Positions 13,483 through 23,757 of a DNA stretch of 64,000 nt are shown here, piece by piece. Location: positions 1 to 64,000 of the forward strand of contig CANHRI010000006.1 in assembly GCA_947463515.1 (NCBI GenBank), written 5' to 3'. Each line of letters opens with the position of its first letter. Positions within the stretch are counted from its first letter, which is position 1. The translations under genes were made by a program, and so were the position numbers. The notes under the pieces are model-generated. The model was not told where the DNA came from, made no database searches, and was given only the letters and a program-made list of their open reading frames with translations. This stretch comes from Flavobacteriaceae bacterium (lineage in GTDB: Bacteria > Bacteroidota > Bacteroidia > Flavobacteriales > Flavobacteriaceae).

Positions 13483-16400
13483 AAAATAATCTTGGTAGCA
13501 GTAATTATTCCATTAGCCAATCGGGTTTGCACCAATAATGGGGTTTGGTTGCGTGTTAAATGGGGTACTTCAAATTGTGAAGCATTGATTTGATCATATT
13601 GACCAATAACGCGACCCAACATATCCAAAACCGTGACTGAGGCAATTACTTCGCGGGCAGAACTTACTTGTATGGTTTCTTGTGTAACGACAGTCACTTC
13701 ATCTTCAGCCTCAATGGATTGTTTCAGTCCATTGTTGTAAATGATGATAAAGCGATTCAAGCGTGTTCCAGCCGAAGTTGTAAAGCGATATGGACTTACT
13801 TTTAAATTATGTACAATGTTCAAATCTTTATCACGGATAAAAATATCTTGATCGTTAAACATTCCATCGACGGCGGCCAAAGCAATATGGTATTGTCCTG
13901 TGGCAGGAGCATGGAAACCTACGGGAACTTCATCCATCGGGTTGAAAGGTAAAGCCCGTCCTTGAATTTGGAATTTTTCGGTATCGATAAGTGAAAAAAT
14001 ACTCATGGATCCTAAAATCGCTGTGTTGCTGTCAAAGAAGTTATCTTTTCCGTTGCTTGCGCTTTGTACGTAACCTACCAATGTGCGATCTGATTGTCGG
14101 CTGCTATTTACAATGTCGAGCCAGAAGCGGTGGCGTTCAAGGTCAACATTTACTGGTGGTTCGATGATATAATCACTACTGCGGTAGAAGTTGGTGTTGT
14201 CAAAAGAGTTGCTTCGTAAACCATTGTTGAAAGCTACGATATCGGTAGTTGTTGGGCCATCAATCATTTGAACAAAGAACCCTTGTCCCGCGCCTACAAA
14301 ATAATCATCAGAGGCTGCTGGACAGCAAGACGTACCGGTGAAGTTATAGGTCAAGTAATCACTAGGATTATAATTGTATATGTACGAATTGTAAAACGGA
14401 CTCGCTATTTGAGATGGTAAAGTGCCATGGGTCCAAATTTTGATGTTCCCCATGATTTTTGTTCGGTTATTGAACAAAAACTGACTCGCGCGTATCGCTG
14501 AAGGGTAGGGGTTTCCAATCAGATTCCAGTTGTCACTATAATTAGTTATTTCAGTGCCATTTAATCCCGATTGGTACGCGGTATTTGTATTAGACCCGCG
14601 TGAAACAACTGTGGTAATATTTCCATTATTCGGAACGCCTCTGAATGTGTTAACCAGTGTTTGTGGTGTTACATTACCAAATGAATCAGGACCGCGAACA
14701 ATGTATCCTCTACCAGCAGTCATTGTGTTGCCTACAGCCATTTCCCAGTTACCTTGCCCACCGTTTGTATTGGTAATGGTTGGATTCCAACGCCAAATTA
14801 ATCCAGAGGTGGTAGGCGCTCCAATGTTACTGGTGTTAAAACCAGCCACCGGTGATGACCAATACACATAGTCTTGACGACGTATACTTGCATTACGGGT
14901 GTAGTTGATGGATCCTGTATTGGCTACGTTATTGATTTGAACCAGACTTGAGTTGTTAAATAGGTTAAATTGAGCTCCTGTTTCAACATTTACCCAATCG
15001 GTAACAGTAATTGTGTTGGATGCATTTACGGTTAAGGTAGCGCCTGTTTGCACGATCAAGTTCCCAGCAAAGGCATGGTATGAACTGCCCGAAACGATAG
15101 GATTATTAGCAGTAATCGGTATAATTACACAATCCGTATTGTTAGGGATACTGGTGTTGGGAGTCCAGTTGTTGGTTTTGTTCCAATCGTTGTCAATTGA
15201 GCCATTCCATATTTTTCGACTGTTAACGGTAATGGTTGTATCGTCGGTAACATCCATGATCACCCCATTACAGAAAGTATATCGAATACGAGCGGTATAG
15301 GTAGTGGTTTGGTTTGGACAGACATTAAGGGTTGGCGATGTGCCTACTACGGGGCCAGAAGTACCCACGCCTTCAAACCAAGTGATGGTGGTAATCGAAG
15401 GTCCAGCAGGCATAAAACGCCACGCTTCGTTGGTAGTGGTCCAATCGGGATCTAATGAGTTACGATTGGGGGCAGCAGTTCCCACAGTTCCAGTATTATT
15501 TTGAATACCAATAACCGCATTTCCGCTATTCCAAGAAGCACATACGCGTTTTTCTTTAATATACACTTCAATAATATTGGTGTTTTCATACAAAATAATC
15601 ATTCCGGTGTACATCAAGTTATTACAAGTTGCCGAGAACATCGGTACCTCGTTCCATCCGATAACCATGGCGCGACATCCGGAAGGCATAGTTACTAATT
15701 CCCAACCTACTTCACCACCTATACTTGGGTCGATATCGTGATAGGCACCAAAAATGGTGTTTAGAAACAAAGAAGCACTGGGTAAGTTGTTGCTAAAAGC
15801 CCAATTGTTATAGCCACCAGGGGTATTGTTGGTGGTATTAAACGAAACAACCCCATTAGATCCAATCAACATTTGGTTATAGGTGTTTCCATAGTAGCAG
15901 AAGTTGAAAGGTATAGATACCAAACCAGACCAAACATCATCCACGTTAACACTCACCGAATTGGCTAAACATCCAAATTGATAGGGGGGAGCGTAAGGAA
16001 TAGATTCTACAGTATACGAAGAGGTATCTCCTAAGTTTTTATAGGTAGCCTCCAAAGTAGTGCACGTTGAAGTTCCACAGGATGTGATAGGCGCTGGATC
16101 TAACCCACTTAACCCTAATCCTCCTGTTACATTAGTAGGACAGCCCGTAGAGACTGTTCCAACTCCTGTTCCAGGAGAACAAGTTGTTGTTACGCAAATA
16201 TTGAAGGTGCCTTGGCCAATGCCATTAGCAAAACTATAGACACGAATGTAATAGGTAGCCCCTACAGTAAGACCTGTAAGTGTTGTTGTTTCAGTTAAGC
16301 TTCCCGTAGTGGCGTTTATACAAGCTAAAGAGGTTAGCCCTAAACATGAGCCACTATACACTTGAAGAACGGCATTGGCTAAAGTCCCCGGGGTTACCGT

Positions 16401-17852
16401 TATCGTGTGGGAAGGTTCATAAGCTTCAAAGGTATACCAAACATCATCATCGGCATTCCCTGCACAACCAGCAGAAGAAAGTGTTGCTAAGGTTGTAGTG
16501 CCATTTGAGGATAGTGTACATACAGATGTAGGATTTGTATTTAAAGCTATGGCCGTAGCACAACTATCATTAACTGGTGGGCCAGGGGTGGTCACACAGA
16601 TGCCAAAAGTACCTGGGTTAAAGTTTCCAAAAGCCCATAAGCGAATAAAAAGAGTAATTCCAGGGGTCAACCCTGTCAGATTGATGCTTGACATGAGTCC
16701 ATTTGCACTAGAATCGTCATCACAGGTAATTAAACTTAACGATCCACACGTTCCTGAGTACACCGCCATTCCACTGTCGGTCATAACTCCTGTTTGGGTG
16801 TCAATATTCAAAATACCTGACGCGGGTACGGTTACGCGAAACCAAACATCTCCTCCTGCATAACTTGCACAGCCAGGTCCTGGTGGTCCAACCGAATTTG
16901 TAGCGCCAAGGGTTGAGTAAGTTGTGTAAGTACAATTCGTTGTAGGGGTTAGCGTAATTGCTCCACTACAATTATCATTGGCTGGAGGTGCAGAGCAAGT
17001 TCTAGATATAGTAAATCCGCCAGTTGCAATGCTGGATGAGTCCCAATGCGCTATGTATACGTAATAATTTGTACCTAAAACGGTGTTAAATGAAAATGTT
17101 TCAGTACCTCCTGCTGATCCAACATCTTGACAAGTAATGTTGGTTAAACTTCCACAAGAGCCGCTAGCGATTGCCATTTCATGATCATAACCACTATTCG
17201 CAGTTGAGGTTATAGTAGTAGCTTGGCCATCTCCAACAAAGGTATACCATACGCCACGATTACTCATTGTACATCCGGTGTTATGATTTGTCAAACCATT
17301 GGTTCCGATATTAGTACCATTCAAATTAGTTGTGCCACATGGGAGTGATGTTGCTGAAGCACAACTATTGTTAGAAGGCGGAGTAGTTGATACACATAAA
17401 GAGCTCAAATTCATATTATTGTTGTTCCCTACATTGACTACTTTTATATAATAAATCCCATTGGGAAGTGGAGCCGATGTTATTGTCTCTGTTTGGGCTG
17501 AATTGGTTGTAGTATTTGCATTGGCACAAGTAATAGTAGTTAGTCCAGCACATGAAGAAGTTGAACCAATTAGTTGAAGCATCAAATTTTGATTAGAGGT
17601 AACACCAACGATAGTTACTGCTGTTGGTCCTCCTGTAATTGTAAAAGTATACCAACGATCCCTTCTGAATGTCAAAGTCCCCCCACAAGTACTAATTGCT
17701 GGAGTGTCGTCAGCAATATTGGACACTGAACCACTTAGACAACTACCATTTATAGTTATTGGTAATGCATTTCCACAATTATCCTGCGCACCCACAAAGT
17801 GAGAAAAACTCAAAAGTGTAAAAATTAATAAGCAATTGTAAATTTGTTTCAT
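13479..17852 (-). CDS. Large secreted protein with Cys-rich PPC-like repeats and T9SS type A sorting domain
   Basis: The 1457-residue protein begins with a signal peptide (cleavage near FVGAQ). Four related repeats of about 130 residues follow (about 25-157, 158-287, 291-425, 428-557), each starting with NxxCxxA and including DVWFxFT-like and VYSGTCGSLxxxxC segments, as in pre-peptidase C-terminal-like domains. A region about 610-830 resembles a nidogen-like beta domain (GSNGVVSFNT, GAYHDIDPS). The C-terminal part has beta-rich domains and ends with a T9SS type A sorting signal (VTVLDMLGRVIGQYDQ). It is probably exported across the outer membrane and attached to the surface; no catalytic motif was seen. 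Its C-terminal half resembles that of the divergent gene at 18340. Confidence 0.85.
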   Translation of the reverse strand: MKQIYNCLLIFTLLSFSHFVGAQDNCGNALPITINGSCLSGSVSNIADDTPAISTCGGTLTFRRDRWYTFTITGGPTAVTIVGVTSNQNLMLQLIGSTSSCAGLTTITCANANTTTNSAQTETITSAPLPNGIYYIKVVNVGNNNNMNLSSLCVSTTPPSNNSCASATSLPCGTTNLNGTNIGTNGLTNHNTGCTMSNRGVWYTFVGDGQATTITSTANSGYDHEMAIASGSCGSLTNITCQDVGSAGGTETFSFNTVLGTNYYVYIAHWDSSSIATGGFTISRTCSAPPANDNCSGAITLTPTTNCTYTTYSTLGATNSVGPPGPGCASYAGGDVWFRVTVPASGILNIDTQTGVMTDSGMAVYSGTCGSLSLITCDDDSSANGLMSSINLTGLTPGITLFIRLWAFGNFNPGTFGICVTTPGPPVNDSCATAIALNTNPTSVCTLSSNGTTTLATLSSAGCAGNADDDVWYTFEAYEPSHTITVTPGTLANAVLQVYSGSCLGLTSLACINATTGSLTETTTLTGLTVGATYYIRVYSFANGIGQGTFNICVTTTCSPGTGVGTVSTGCPTNVTGGLGLSGLDPAPITSCGTSTCTTLEATYKNLGDTSSYTVESIPYAPPYQFGCLANSVSVNVDDVWSGLVSIPFNFCYYGNTYNQMLIGSNGVVSFNTTNNTPGGYNNWAFSNNLPSASLFLNTIFGAYHDIDPSIGGEVGWELVTMPSGCRAMVIGWNEVPMFSATCNNLMYTGMIILYENTNIIEVYIKEKRVCASWNSGNAVIGIQNNTGTVGTAAPNRNSLDPDWTTTNEAWRFMPAGPSITTITWFEGVGTSGPVVGTSPTLNVCPNQTTTYTARIRYTFCNGVIMDVTDDTTITVNSRKIWNGSIDNDWNKTNNWTPNTSIPNNTDCVIIPITANNPIVSGSSYHAFAGNLIVQTGATLTVNASNTITVTDWVNVETGAQFNLFNNSSLVQINNVANTGSINYTRNASIRRQDYVYWSSPVAGFNTSNIGAPTTSGLIWRWNPTITNTNGGQGNWEMAVGNTMTAGRGYIVRGPDSFGNVTPQTLVNTFRGVPNNGNITTVVSRGSNTNTAYQSGLNGTEITNYSDNWNLIGNPYPSAIRASQFLFNNRTKIMGNIKIWTHGTLPSQIASPFYNSYIYNYNPSDYLTYNFTGTSCCPAASDDYFVGAGQGFFVQMIDGPTTTDIVAFNNGLRSNSFDNTNFYRSSDYIIEPPVNVDLERHRFWLDIVNSSRQSDRTLVGYVQSASNGKDNFFDSNTAILGSMSIFSLIDTEKFQIQGRALPFNPMDEVPVGFHAPATGQYHIALAAVDGMFNDQDIFIRDKDLNIVHNLKVSPYRFTTSAGTRLNRFIIIYNNGLKQSIEAEDEVTVVTQETIQVSSAREVIASVTVLDMLGRVIGQYDQINASQFEVPHLTRNQTPLLVQTRLANGIITATKIIF

Positions 17853-18339
17853 ACTTTTTGTTTTTTGTGCTTAAACGATTACAAATTTTCTACAAAAAAA
17901 TGGGATTGAATGATAAAGTCGATTAACTGTTAGATTTTCAGTTGAAATGCAATAACTGTGTATTTTCGCACAAATATCACATTTTTAAATACCTGCTCTT
18001 TTGGTAAAATGTTGATAAACAAATAATAAATAAATCTTTTTTAAACATTTAAAAGTTTGCTATTAAAAAAAAATTATTATTAAAAATTTAAGTGCAACTA
18101 AACTGAGTTAGTTTTACAATGGCATCTCTTTTTTTTCTTTTATTTATCATGAGATTAATATATACTGATAAAACGTTCATTTTCAATCCTTAATTTGTTA
18201 AATTTGAAATCGAAGTTACACAAGGAATGGTGAGGAAAACAAGTTTTTTATTCAAAAACATGCATTTCATCGATTTTTTTGATATTTACGTCGATTATAA
18301 GGAGTATATTCTTACATTTACAGCATAAACTTTTTGAAT
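17853..18339. other. AT-rich intergenic region between two divergent T9SS genes
   Basis: This 487-base stretch is strongly A+T rich and has no credible gene. It must contain the promoters for the two divergent genes. The best plus-strand candidate is TACATTTA at 18313-18320, a near match to TANNTTTG, but without a clear -33 element. No convincing inverted-repeat operator or tRNA was seen. Confidence 0.7.
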
Positions 18340-20169
18340 ATGAAAAAAATAGTACTATTATTTGTTTTTTTAGTGTCGTCTGCGACCTATGTTAGCGCAC
18401 AATTGTATGTATCTAATAATAGCTATGTTTTCAACAAAGGTGCTTTGTTGTTTGCGCGTGGTAATTTGGAGCTCAATGGTGCCAATAGCTTATTATACTT
18501 ACGAAATGAAGCCCAATTTCTCCAAGGAACTTCCGGGTCTTCAACCAACAGAGGTTTGGGCCGATTATCGGTGTTTCAAGAAGGTACGAGTAATGCTTTT
18601 GCCTACAATTATTGGTGTGCTCCTGTAGGTAATGCTTCAGCTGGTTCGGGTAATGAAAATTTTGGCGTAAGTATGTTAGGTACTCCAATTTCATTAATAA
18701 CCACTACCCCAGCTACCTTGTCTTCTGCAACATATAATGGGGCATCATCTGCGGGTTCTCTGACCATTGCAACCTATTGGATTTGGCGTTTTTTGTCGTC
18801 AACAAACTATTCGCAATGGGTACAATCTGCAGCTACAGCCAATATTGCCCCCGGAGAAGGCTTTACCATGAAAGGGGTTTCAGGGTCCGATGCTACCAAC
18901 CCAGGAGAATCCGTTGTAAATAATCCAGGGAATGCCCAGCGTTATGATTTTAGGGGTAAGCCCAATGATGGAACTATAGTAATCAATGTTGGAAATGGAG
19001 CTTCAACACTCATGGGTAACCCCTATCCGTCTACGATTGACCTCAATTTATTTTTGAACGATCCTGCCAATTCTTCAATAGATGGCACTGCTTTGTTTTG
19101 GGAACACGATAAAACGGTCAATTCTCATAATATCGTTGACTACCGAGGAGGTTATGGCGTTTACAACGGTACCACAAGTGTGTATACCCCAGCTACATTT
19201 TATACCTATGATTTAGGAGGTAACCAAGGATCTGTTTTCAGTTCTCCCAACAATGTTTATCAGCGTCGCTTTTCTCCTATAGGACAAGGTTTCATGGTGC
19301 GTGGTGTAACAAATGGTTCGGTCATTATGCGTAATTCACACCGAGTATTTGTTAAAGAAGGTGCCGCCAATTTCTCACAATTTGAACGCTTGAACAATGA
19401 ATCTAATTCTGTAGGAGTTTCCAATTTTGGAAATATTCCCAATGTTGCCGGTATTGATTATACACAGTTGAGTGCCCAACCTACACCTCATTTTACCGTG
19501 AATACTTCCTTGGGAGGAAATGCTGTGCGACAAGTCGCCTTATGCTTTTTACCTAATGCGATTGATGGCGTTGATCGTGCCGATTCGAAATCCCCCGATG
19601 CAACGACAAATTTGCCCATGGACATGTATCTCGTCCTAGATAATGAGCCTTATGTGCATGCGACCACGGCATTTGATATCAGCAAACGAATCAATGTTGG
19701 ATTCAAATGCAATGCTTCGACAACGTTCACTATGATGGTTAAAGATTTGGTGAATTTTGATATGGCGGAAGATATTTTCCTCTACGATGCCGAAACAGGA
19801 TTGTATCATGACATCAAAAATCAACCCTATGCTTTCACCTTGCAACCTGGGGTAATCAACAATCGTTATCAAATCACGTTTACCGATCAAGCCCTTTCTA
19901 ATGGCGAATTTAACGGAGGCCGATTGGATATTCTTCAAAATAATCAAGAACAGCTTTTGGTGATCAGTAATCCAACGCAATACGAGCTTTCCGAAGTGAG
20001 CCTCTATGATATGCTTGGTAAAAATGTATTTACCAAAAAAGGATTAGGTAGTCAAAATCAATATGAATTTGCTACAGGTTCTCTCTCTGAAGGAATCTAC
20101 ATTGCTCGTATAAAAACTATAGAAGGGCATTCGCTCAGTAAAAAAGTCGTTATCGAGCGTGTTCGCTAA
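18340..20169 (+). CDS. Secreted protein with T9SS type A sorting domain
   Basis: From the ATG at 18340 the protein has 609 residues with a signal peptide (SSATYVSAQ). The central part is beta-rich and includes the segment LMGNPYPSTIDLNLFL and a GQGFMVRG motif, also seen as LIGNPYPSAI and GQGFFVQ in the divergent neighbour. It ends in a T9SS type A sorting domain (VSLYDMLGKNVFTKKG...GIYIARIKT). It is expected to be secreted through T9SS and to sit on the surface, possibly as an adhesin or structural protein. No enzymatic motif was seen. A TTG two codons earlier is not needed. A terminator follows at 20172. Confidence 0.85.
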   Translation: MKKIVLLFVFLVSSATYVSAQLYVSNNSYVFNKGALLFARGNLELNGANSLLYLRNEAQFLQGTSGSSTNRGLGRLSVFQEGTSNAFAYNYWCAPVGNASAGSGNENFGVSMLGTPISLITTTPATLSSATYNGASSAGSLTIATYWIWRFLSSTNYSQWVQSAATANIAPGEGFTMKGVSGSDATNPGESVVNNPGNAQRYDFRGKPNDGTIVINVGNGASTLMGNPYPSTIDLNLFLNDPANSSIDGTALFWEHDKTVNSHNIVDYRGGYGVYNGTTSVYTPATFYTYDLGGNQGSVFSSPNNVYQRRFSPIGQGFMVRGVTNGSVIMRNSHRVFVKEGAANFSQFERLNNESNSVGVSNFGNIPNVAGIDYTQLSAQPTPHFTVNTSLGGNAVRQVALCFLPNAIDGVDRADSKSPDATTNLPMDMYLVLDNEPYVHATTAFDISKRINVGFKCNASTTFTMMVKDLVNFDMAEDIFLYDAETGLYHDIKNQPYAFTLQPGVINNRYQITFTDQALSNGEFNGGRLDILQNNQEQLLVISNPTQYELSEVSLYDMLGKNVFTKKGLGSQNQYEFATGSLSEGIYIARIKTIEGHSLSKKVVIERVR

Positions 20170-20171
20170 TA

Positions 20172-20199
20172 CCAAAGGGGCCTTAAGGCTCCTTTTTTT
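20172..20199 (+). terminator. Rho-independent terminator after the T9SS gene
   Basis: AAGGGGCC and GGCTCCTT form a stem of about eight pairs (one G-T) around a TTAA loop, followed by seven T. It lies just after the stop codon at 20167-20169. Confidence 0.85.
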
Positions 20200-20202
20200 A
20201 TG

Positions 20203-20210
20203 TACTTTTG
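20203..20210 (+). promoter_or_regulatory. Candidate -7 element for the desulfhydrase gene
   Basis: TACTTTTG matches TANNTTTG and ends 4 bases before the ATG at 20215. If it is used, transcription would start at or next to the start codon, giving an almost leaderless mRNA. No strong -33 TTTG was found upstream because the terminator occupies that region. Confidence 0.45.
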
Positions 20211-20214
20211 TAGG

Positions 20215-21108
20215 ATGCAAGCGATTTCTCAAAAACTCGATTTACATGAAACTATCTCCGTGACCATTCGTCGTGAAGACCTTCTGCATCCAGAGATTTC
20301 GGGAAATAAATGGCGAAAACTGAAATACAATATCCAACACATTCTTCAAGCGGGTTTTGAAGGCGTGCTAACTTTCGGTGGCGCTCATTCCAATCATATC
20401 GCTGCAACTGCATATGCTGCAAAAAAGTACGGTTTTAAAGCGATAGGAATAATCCGTGGCGAAGAACTTCAACAAACCACTCAATGGAGCCCTACACTTC
20501 AATCGGCACAGCAATGGGGCATGGAGTTGAAGTTTTTATCGCGAGAGACTTTTCGTGTTGTAAAATCAGATTTAACGTATTGGAGCGATCGTTATCCCAA
20601 TTATTTCATTTTACCCGAAGGAGGAACCGGCGAATTAGCCATTCAGGGATGCACAGAAATTATTTTACCCGAAGACGAATCATTTACGCATATTGTGTGT
20701 GCAGTGGGGACAGGAGGAACACTTTCTGGATTGAGTCAGGGTGCTTTTGCACATCAAAAAATTTTAGGATTTCCTGCATTAATTGGGGATTTTTTAAGAG
20801 AAGATATTCGTAATTTTGCAAAAAAGGAAAATTGGGAATTAATTCAAGGCTATACGTTTGGAGGTTACGCCAAAACAAGTCCTGATTTAATACGTTTTAT
20901 CAATCAATTTAATCAAATGCATCAAGTTCCTTTAGAGCCGATTTACACGGGTAAAATGATGTATGGTTTAGTTGATTTATTGGCAAACGATTATTTTCCA
21001 AAGACAGCAAATATACTAGTCATTCACACGGGAGGGTTACAAGGTATTCCCGCGATGAATGAAAGGCTCAAACAAAAAAATCAAATTACGCTTCAAATTC
21101 ATGTATAA
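20215..21108 (+). CDS. 1-aminocyclopropane-1-carboxylate deaminase / D-cysteine desulfhydrase family protein
   Basis: This 297-residue PLP enzyme of fold type II has the PLP-lysine motif SGNKWRKLKYN near the N-terminus, GGAHSNHIAATAYAA for substrate and phosphate binding, and VGTGGTLSG near residue 170. The family includes D-cysteine desulfhydrase (D-cysteine to pyruvate, sulfide and ammonia) and ACC deaminase. Bacteroidota members are usually annotated at family level, and the substrate is not decided here. The ATG at 20215 is preferred over 20200, which is inside the terminator/promoter. The gene overlaps the next start by eight bases (ATGTATAA). Confidence 0.88.
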   Translation: MQAISQKLDLHETISVTIRREDLLHPEISGNKWRKLKYNIQHILQAGFEGVLTFGGAHSNHIAATAYAAKKYGFKAIGIIRGEELQQTTQWSPTLQSAQQWGMELKFLSRETFRVVKSDLTYWSDRYPNYFILPEGGTGELAIQGCTEIILPEDESFTHIVCAVGTGGTLSGLSQGAFAHQKILGFPALIGDFLREDIRNFAKKENWELIQGYTFGGYAKTSPDLIRFINQFNQMHQVPLEPIYTGKMMYGLVDLLANDYFPKTANILVIHTGGLQGIPAMNERLKQKNQITLQIHV

Positions 21109-22021
21109 ATTCATCTTTATTTTTGTCGTGTTCTTAGTCTTAACCGCTTGTGGTTCTTCGCGTCCTGTCGTTCGAACGACCAAGCCAACAGCACAGTCAG
21201 CTAAAACTGATCCGCGAAAAACCAAGCGACCCGTCGCAACCACTTCACCGACAACTCCGTCACCCTCAAGACCGGTTCAAATCGATACTACGCCCGCTCC
21301 TACTTCGCAAGCGAATAAATCCACAACCGAAGTTTTAGAGGCCACTACAGCCGTGAAAGTGACTACAGCGATGGTGCTGGAATATATTGAAAAGTATAAG
21401 GAAATTGCCAAAAAAGAAATGGTCGATTACGGTATTCCTGCGAGTATTACTTTAGGGCAGGGTATTTTAGAATCGGGGGCTGGAACGGGTCCTCTTAGCG
21501 TTCAAGCCAACAATCATTTTGGAATCAAATGCCATAAGGAATGGAAAGGATCGAGTGTAAGTTATGACGATGATGCGGTAGGGGAGTGCTTTCGAAAATA
21601 CAGCGACCCCTATGAGTCTTTCAAAGATCATTCGGTTTTTCTTGTGACACGGGAACGCTATGCCAATTTATTTCGTTTGGATATTGCCGATTACAAAGGC
21701 TGGGCTAAAGGTCTCAAAGCCGCAGGGTATGCCACTGATCCAGCGTATCCTACTAAGTTAATTGGATTGATTGAACGCTACCAATTGCAGCGTTTTGATG
21801 TCGAAGTACTCGGAGCAAGTTCAATAACAAATACGATTAGTTCAAGTGCAACACTCCCAATTAAAAGTGATTACACAACTGAAAAACAGCATGTTGTGGC
21901 GAAAGGCGATACGTTGTATTCTATTTCCAAGAAATATAGTATTCCGGTAGAGGTGTTAAAATCAAAAAATAACTTAAAAGATACCGCATTAGCCATCGGT
22001 CAAATTTTACGCATAGATTAA
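21101..22021 (+). CDS. Glucosaminidase-domain lipoprotein with C-terminal LysM
   Basis: From the ATG at 21101 the protein is 306 residues. It has a lipoprotein signal (VLTACGSS), a Thr/Pro/Ser-rich spacer (about 20-85), a glucosaminidase domain of the FlgJ type (about 95-235; [18 protein letters not shown] with the catalytic Glu, and NNHFGIKCH) and a LysM domain at the end ([18 protein letters not shown]). It should cut the glycan strands of peptidoglycan from the periplasmic face of the outer membrane. An earlier in-frame ATG at 21059 lies deep inside the upstream gene and would spoil the signal. It starts within the preceding gene and hemL follows two bases after its stop. Confidence 0.93.
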   Translation: MYKFIFIFVVFLVLTACGSSRPVVRTTKPTAQSAKTDPRKTKRPVATTSPTTPSPSRPVQIDTTPAPTSQANKSTTEVLEATTAVKVTTAMVLEYIEKYKEIAKKEMVDYGIPASITLGQGILESGAGTGPLSVQANNHFGIKCHKEWKGSSVSYDDDAVGECFRKYSDPYESFKDHSVFLVTRERYANLFRLDIADYKGWAKGLKAAGYATDPAYPTKLIGLIERYQLQRFDVEVLGASSITNTISSSATLPIKSDYTTEKQHVVAKGDTLYSISKKYSIPVEVLKSKNNLKDTALAIGQILRID

Positions 22022-22022
22022 A

Positions 22023-23312
22023 ATGATATACCAAAGAAGTAGTGCGCTGTTTGCAGCCGCCGAAAAAGTAATTCCTGGAGGCGTAAACTCGCCAGTAAGA
22101 GCATTCAAAGGAGTAGGGGGTACTCCGATTTTTGTTAAATCGGCAAAAGGAGCCTATTTGTATGACGAAGATGGCCATCGTTTGATCGATTACATCAATT
22201 CGTGGGGGCCAATGATATTAGGACATGCTTTTGAACCTGTAATCACTGCCATCAAAGAACGCGCTGAAAAAGGAACCTCTTTTGGAATGCCGACCGAATT
22301 GGAAACTCAAATTGCGGCGTTAGCCATTGCTATGGTGCCCAATATTGATAAAATTCGTTTTGTAAATTCAGGAACAGAAGCCTGTATGAGCGCCATTCGT
22401 TTAGCGCGTGGGTTTACAAAACGCGATAAGATTATCAAATTTGCAGGCTGTTATCATGGTCATTCGGATTCATTTTTAATTCAAGCCGGTAGTGGTGCGA
22501 GTACATTTGGGACTCCCAACAGTCCCGGAGTCACACAAGGAACCGCCAAAGATACCTTATTGGCGCCTTACAATAACTTAGCTGCGGTTGCTGATTTATT
22601 TGCGGCCAATCCGCAACAAATTGCCGCCATTATTGTGGAACCCGTTGCCGGAAATATGGGGTGTGTACCTCCTTTGCCTGGATTTCTAGAAGGACTCCGT
22701 GAACTATGCTCACAACAGGGTGTCCTGTTGATTTTTGATGAAGTTATGACCGGATTTCGACTTGCTGCTGGTGGAGTACAAGAACGTTTATCCATTGCAG
22801 CCGATATCGTTTGTTTTGGTAAAGTAATTGGAGGTGGACTTCCTGTGGGGGCTTTTGCAGCAAGAGAAGAGATTATGGATTACTTAGCCCCAGTCGGTCC
22901 TGTGTATCAAGCGGGAACCTTAAGCGGTAATCCGTTAGCCATGGCTGCGGGTCTGGCGATGTTGACCGCTTTACACGAAGACAGTGATGTTTTTAATCGT
23001 ATTGATCAAAAAACAGCCTATTTACATGAGGGGATGGCATCCGTTTTACAAAAAACAGGACTACCACATACCATTAATCGATTAGGGTCGATGATTTCAG
23101 TTCACTTTGACGAAACTCCAGTTATAGATTTTGAAACCGCTAAAAAAGGAGATAACGAACGGTTTAAAGCGTTTTTCCATGGCATGTTGCAAGAAGGTAT
23201 CTACATTGCTCCGTCTGCTTATGAAACATGGTTTATCACCGATGCACTCACCTATGAAGATATAGACAAAACAGTAGAAGCTGTCGCCAAAGTATCCACA
23301 GTATTGAAATAA
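22023..23312 (+). CDS. hemL: Glutamate-1-semialdehyde 2,1-aminomutase
   Basis: HemL moves the amino group of glutamate-1-semialdehyde to give 5-aminolevulinate, the first dedicated tetrapyrrole precursor. The 429-residue length and motifs fit: [13 protein letters not shown] at the N-terminus, [20 protein letters not shown] and the PLP-lysine motif [15 protein letters not shown]. It starts one base after the TAA of the LysM gene, so the three genes from 20215 are probably co-transcribed. A hairpin terminator follows directly. Confidence 0.97.
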   Translation: MIYQRSSALFAAAEKVIPGGVNSPVRAFKGVGGTPIFVKSAKGAYLYDEDGHRLIDYINSWGPMILGHAFEPVITAIKERAEKGTSFGMPTELETQIAALAIAMVPNIDKIRFVNSGTEACMSAIRLARGFTKRDKIIKFAGCYHGHSDSFLIQAGSGASTFGTPNSPGVTQGTAKDTLLAPYNNLAAVADLFAANPQQIAAIIVEPVAGNMGCVPPLPGFLEGLRELCSQQGVLLIFDEVMTGFRLAAGGVQERLSIAADIVCFGKVIGGGLPVGAFAAREEIMDYLAPVGPVYQAGTLSGNPLAMAAGLAMLTALHEDSDVFNRIDQKTAYLHEGMASVLQKTGLPHTINRLGSMISVHFDETPVIDFETAKKGDNERFKAFFHGMLQEGIYIAPSAYETWFITDALTYEDIDKTVEAVAKVSTVLK

Positions 23313-23314
23313 AA

Positions 23315-23341
23315 AAAGCTCCGAAAGGAGCTTTGCTTTTT
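23315..23341. terminator. Terminator between hemL and the convergent small secreted protein gene
   Basis: AAAGCTCC and GGAGCTTT pair around a GAAA loop (about 23316-23334). A T run follows on the plus strand and an A run precedes, so it can serve both convergent transcripts. Confidence 0.85.
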
Positions 23342-23679
23342 TACTTTATTTTCTTGCCGATGAGTCGGTTTAAAAGTTCTGGATTGGCTTCCAACTGCGC
23401 CATTTGTTGTGGTGATAGTGTGCCTCGAATCTTTGCTTCAATCACACGACTCATTTCAATCTTTCGCTCAGCAGAAAGATTTTTGTTGTCCAATACTTCG
23501 TATTTCATTTCGAAAAGTCTGAAAAAATCTTCATGTTGATTTTCGGGTAAATTTACCGCTTGAGCTAAAGCAATCATATCGTTTTTCGCTTTGGCTTGTA
23601 GCGATAATTCTGTTTCTTGAGCCGACATGCTTAGCGTCGCAACCATACAGAAAGCAACAGCAAGGAGTAATTTTTTCAT
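23341..23679 (-). CDS. Small secreted protein of unknown function (helical)
   Basis: The 112-residue protein has a clear signal peptide (cleavage near SMSAQ) and a helical mature part of about 90 residues. The end, LSPQQMAQLEANPELLNRLIG, resembles LNDEQRQALKANTELYQKLIF in the gene at 27612, so they are probably paralogues. The plan resembles periplasmic Spy/CpxP-like helical proteins, but the LTxxQ motif is only approximate. No function can be assigned. A good promoter lies upstream at 23706-23736. Confidence 0.75.
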   Translation of the reverse strand: MKKLLLAVAFCMVATLSMSAQETELSLQAKAKNDMIALAQAVNLPENQHEDFFRLFEMKYEVLDNKNLSAERKIEMSRVIEAKIRGTLSPQQMAQLEANPELLNRLIGKKIK

Positions 23680-23705
23680 GACTATAAATTTCTAAAAATG
23701 ATAAC

Positions 23706-23736
23706 CAAAGGTAAACTATTTTGCTATAAATCCAAA
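23706..23736 (-). promoter_or_regulatory. Bacteroidota-type promoter of the small secreted protein gene
   Basis: On the minus strand TTTG (plus 23733-23736) is followed after 19 bases by TACCTTTG (plus 23706-23713), matching the consensus TTTG-N17-19-TANNTTTG. The start codon lies about 27 bases further on. Confidence 0.7.
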
Positions 23737-23757
23737 AAAAATCAAAAGATTGAACAC

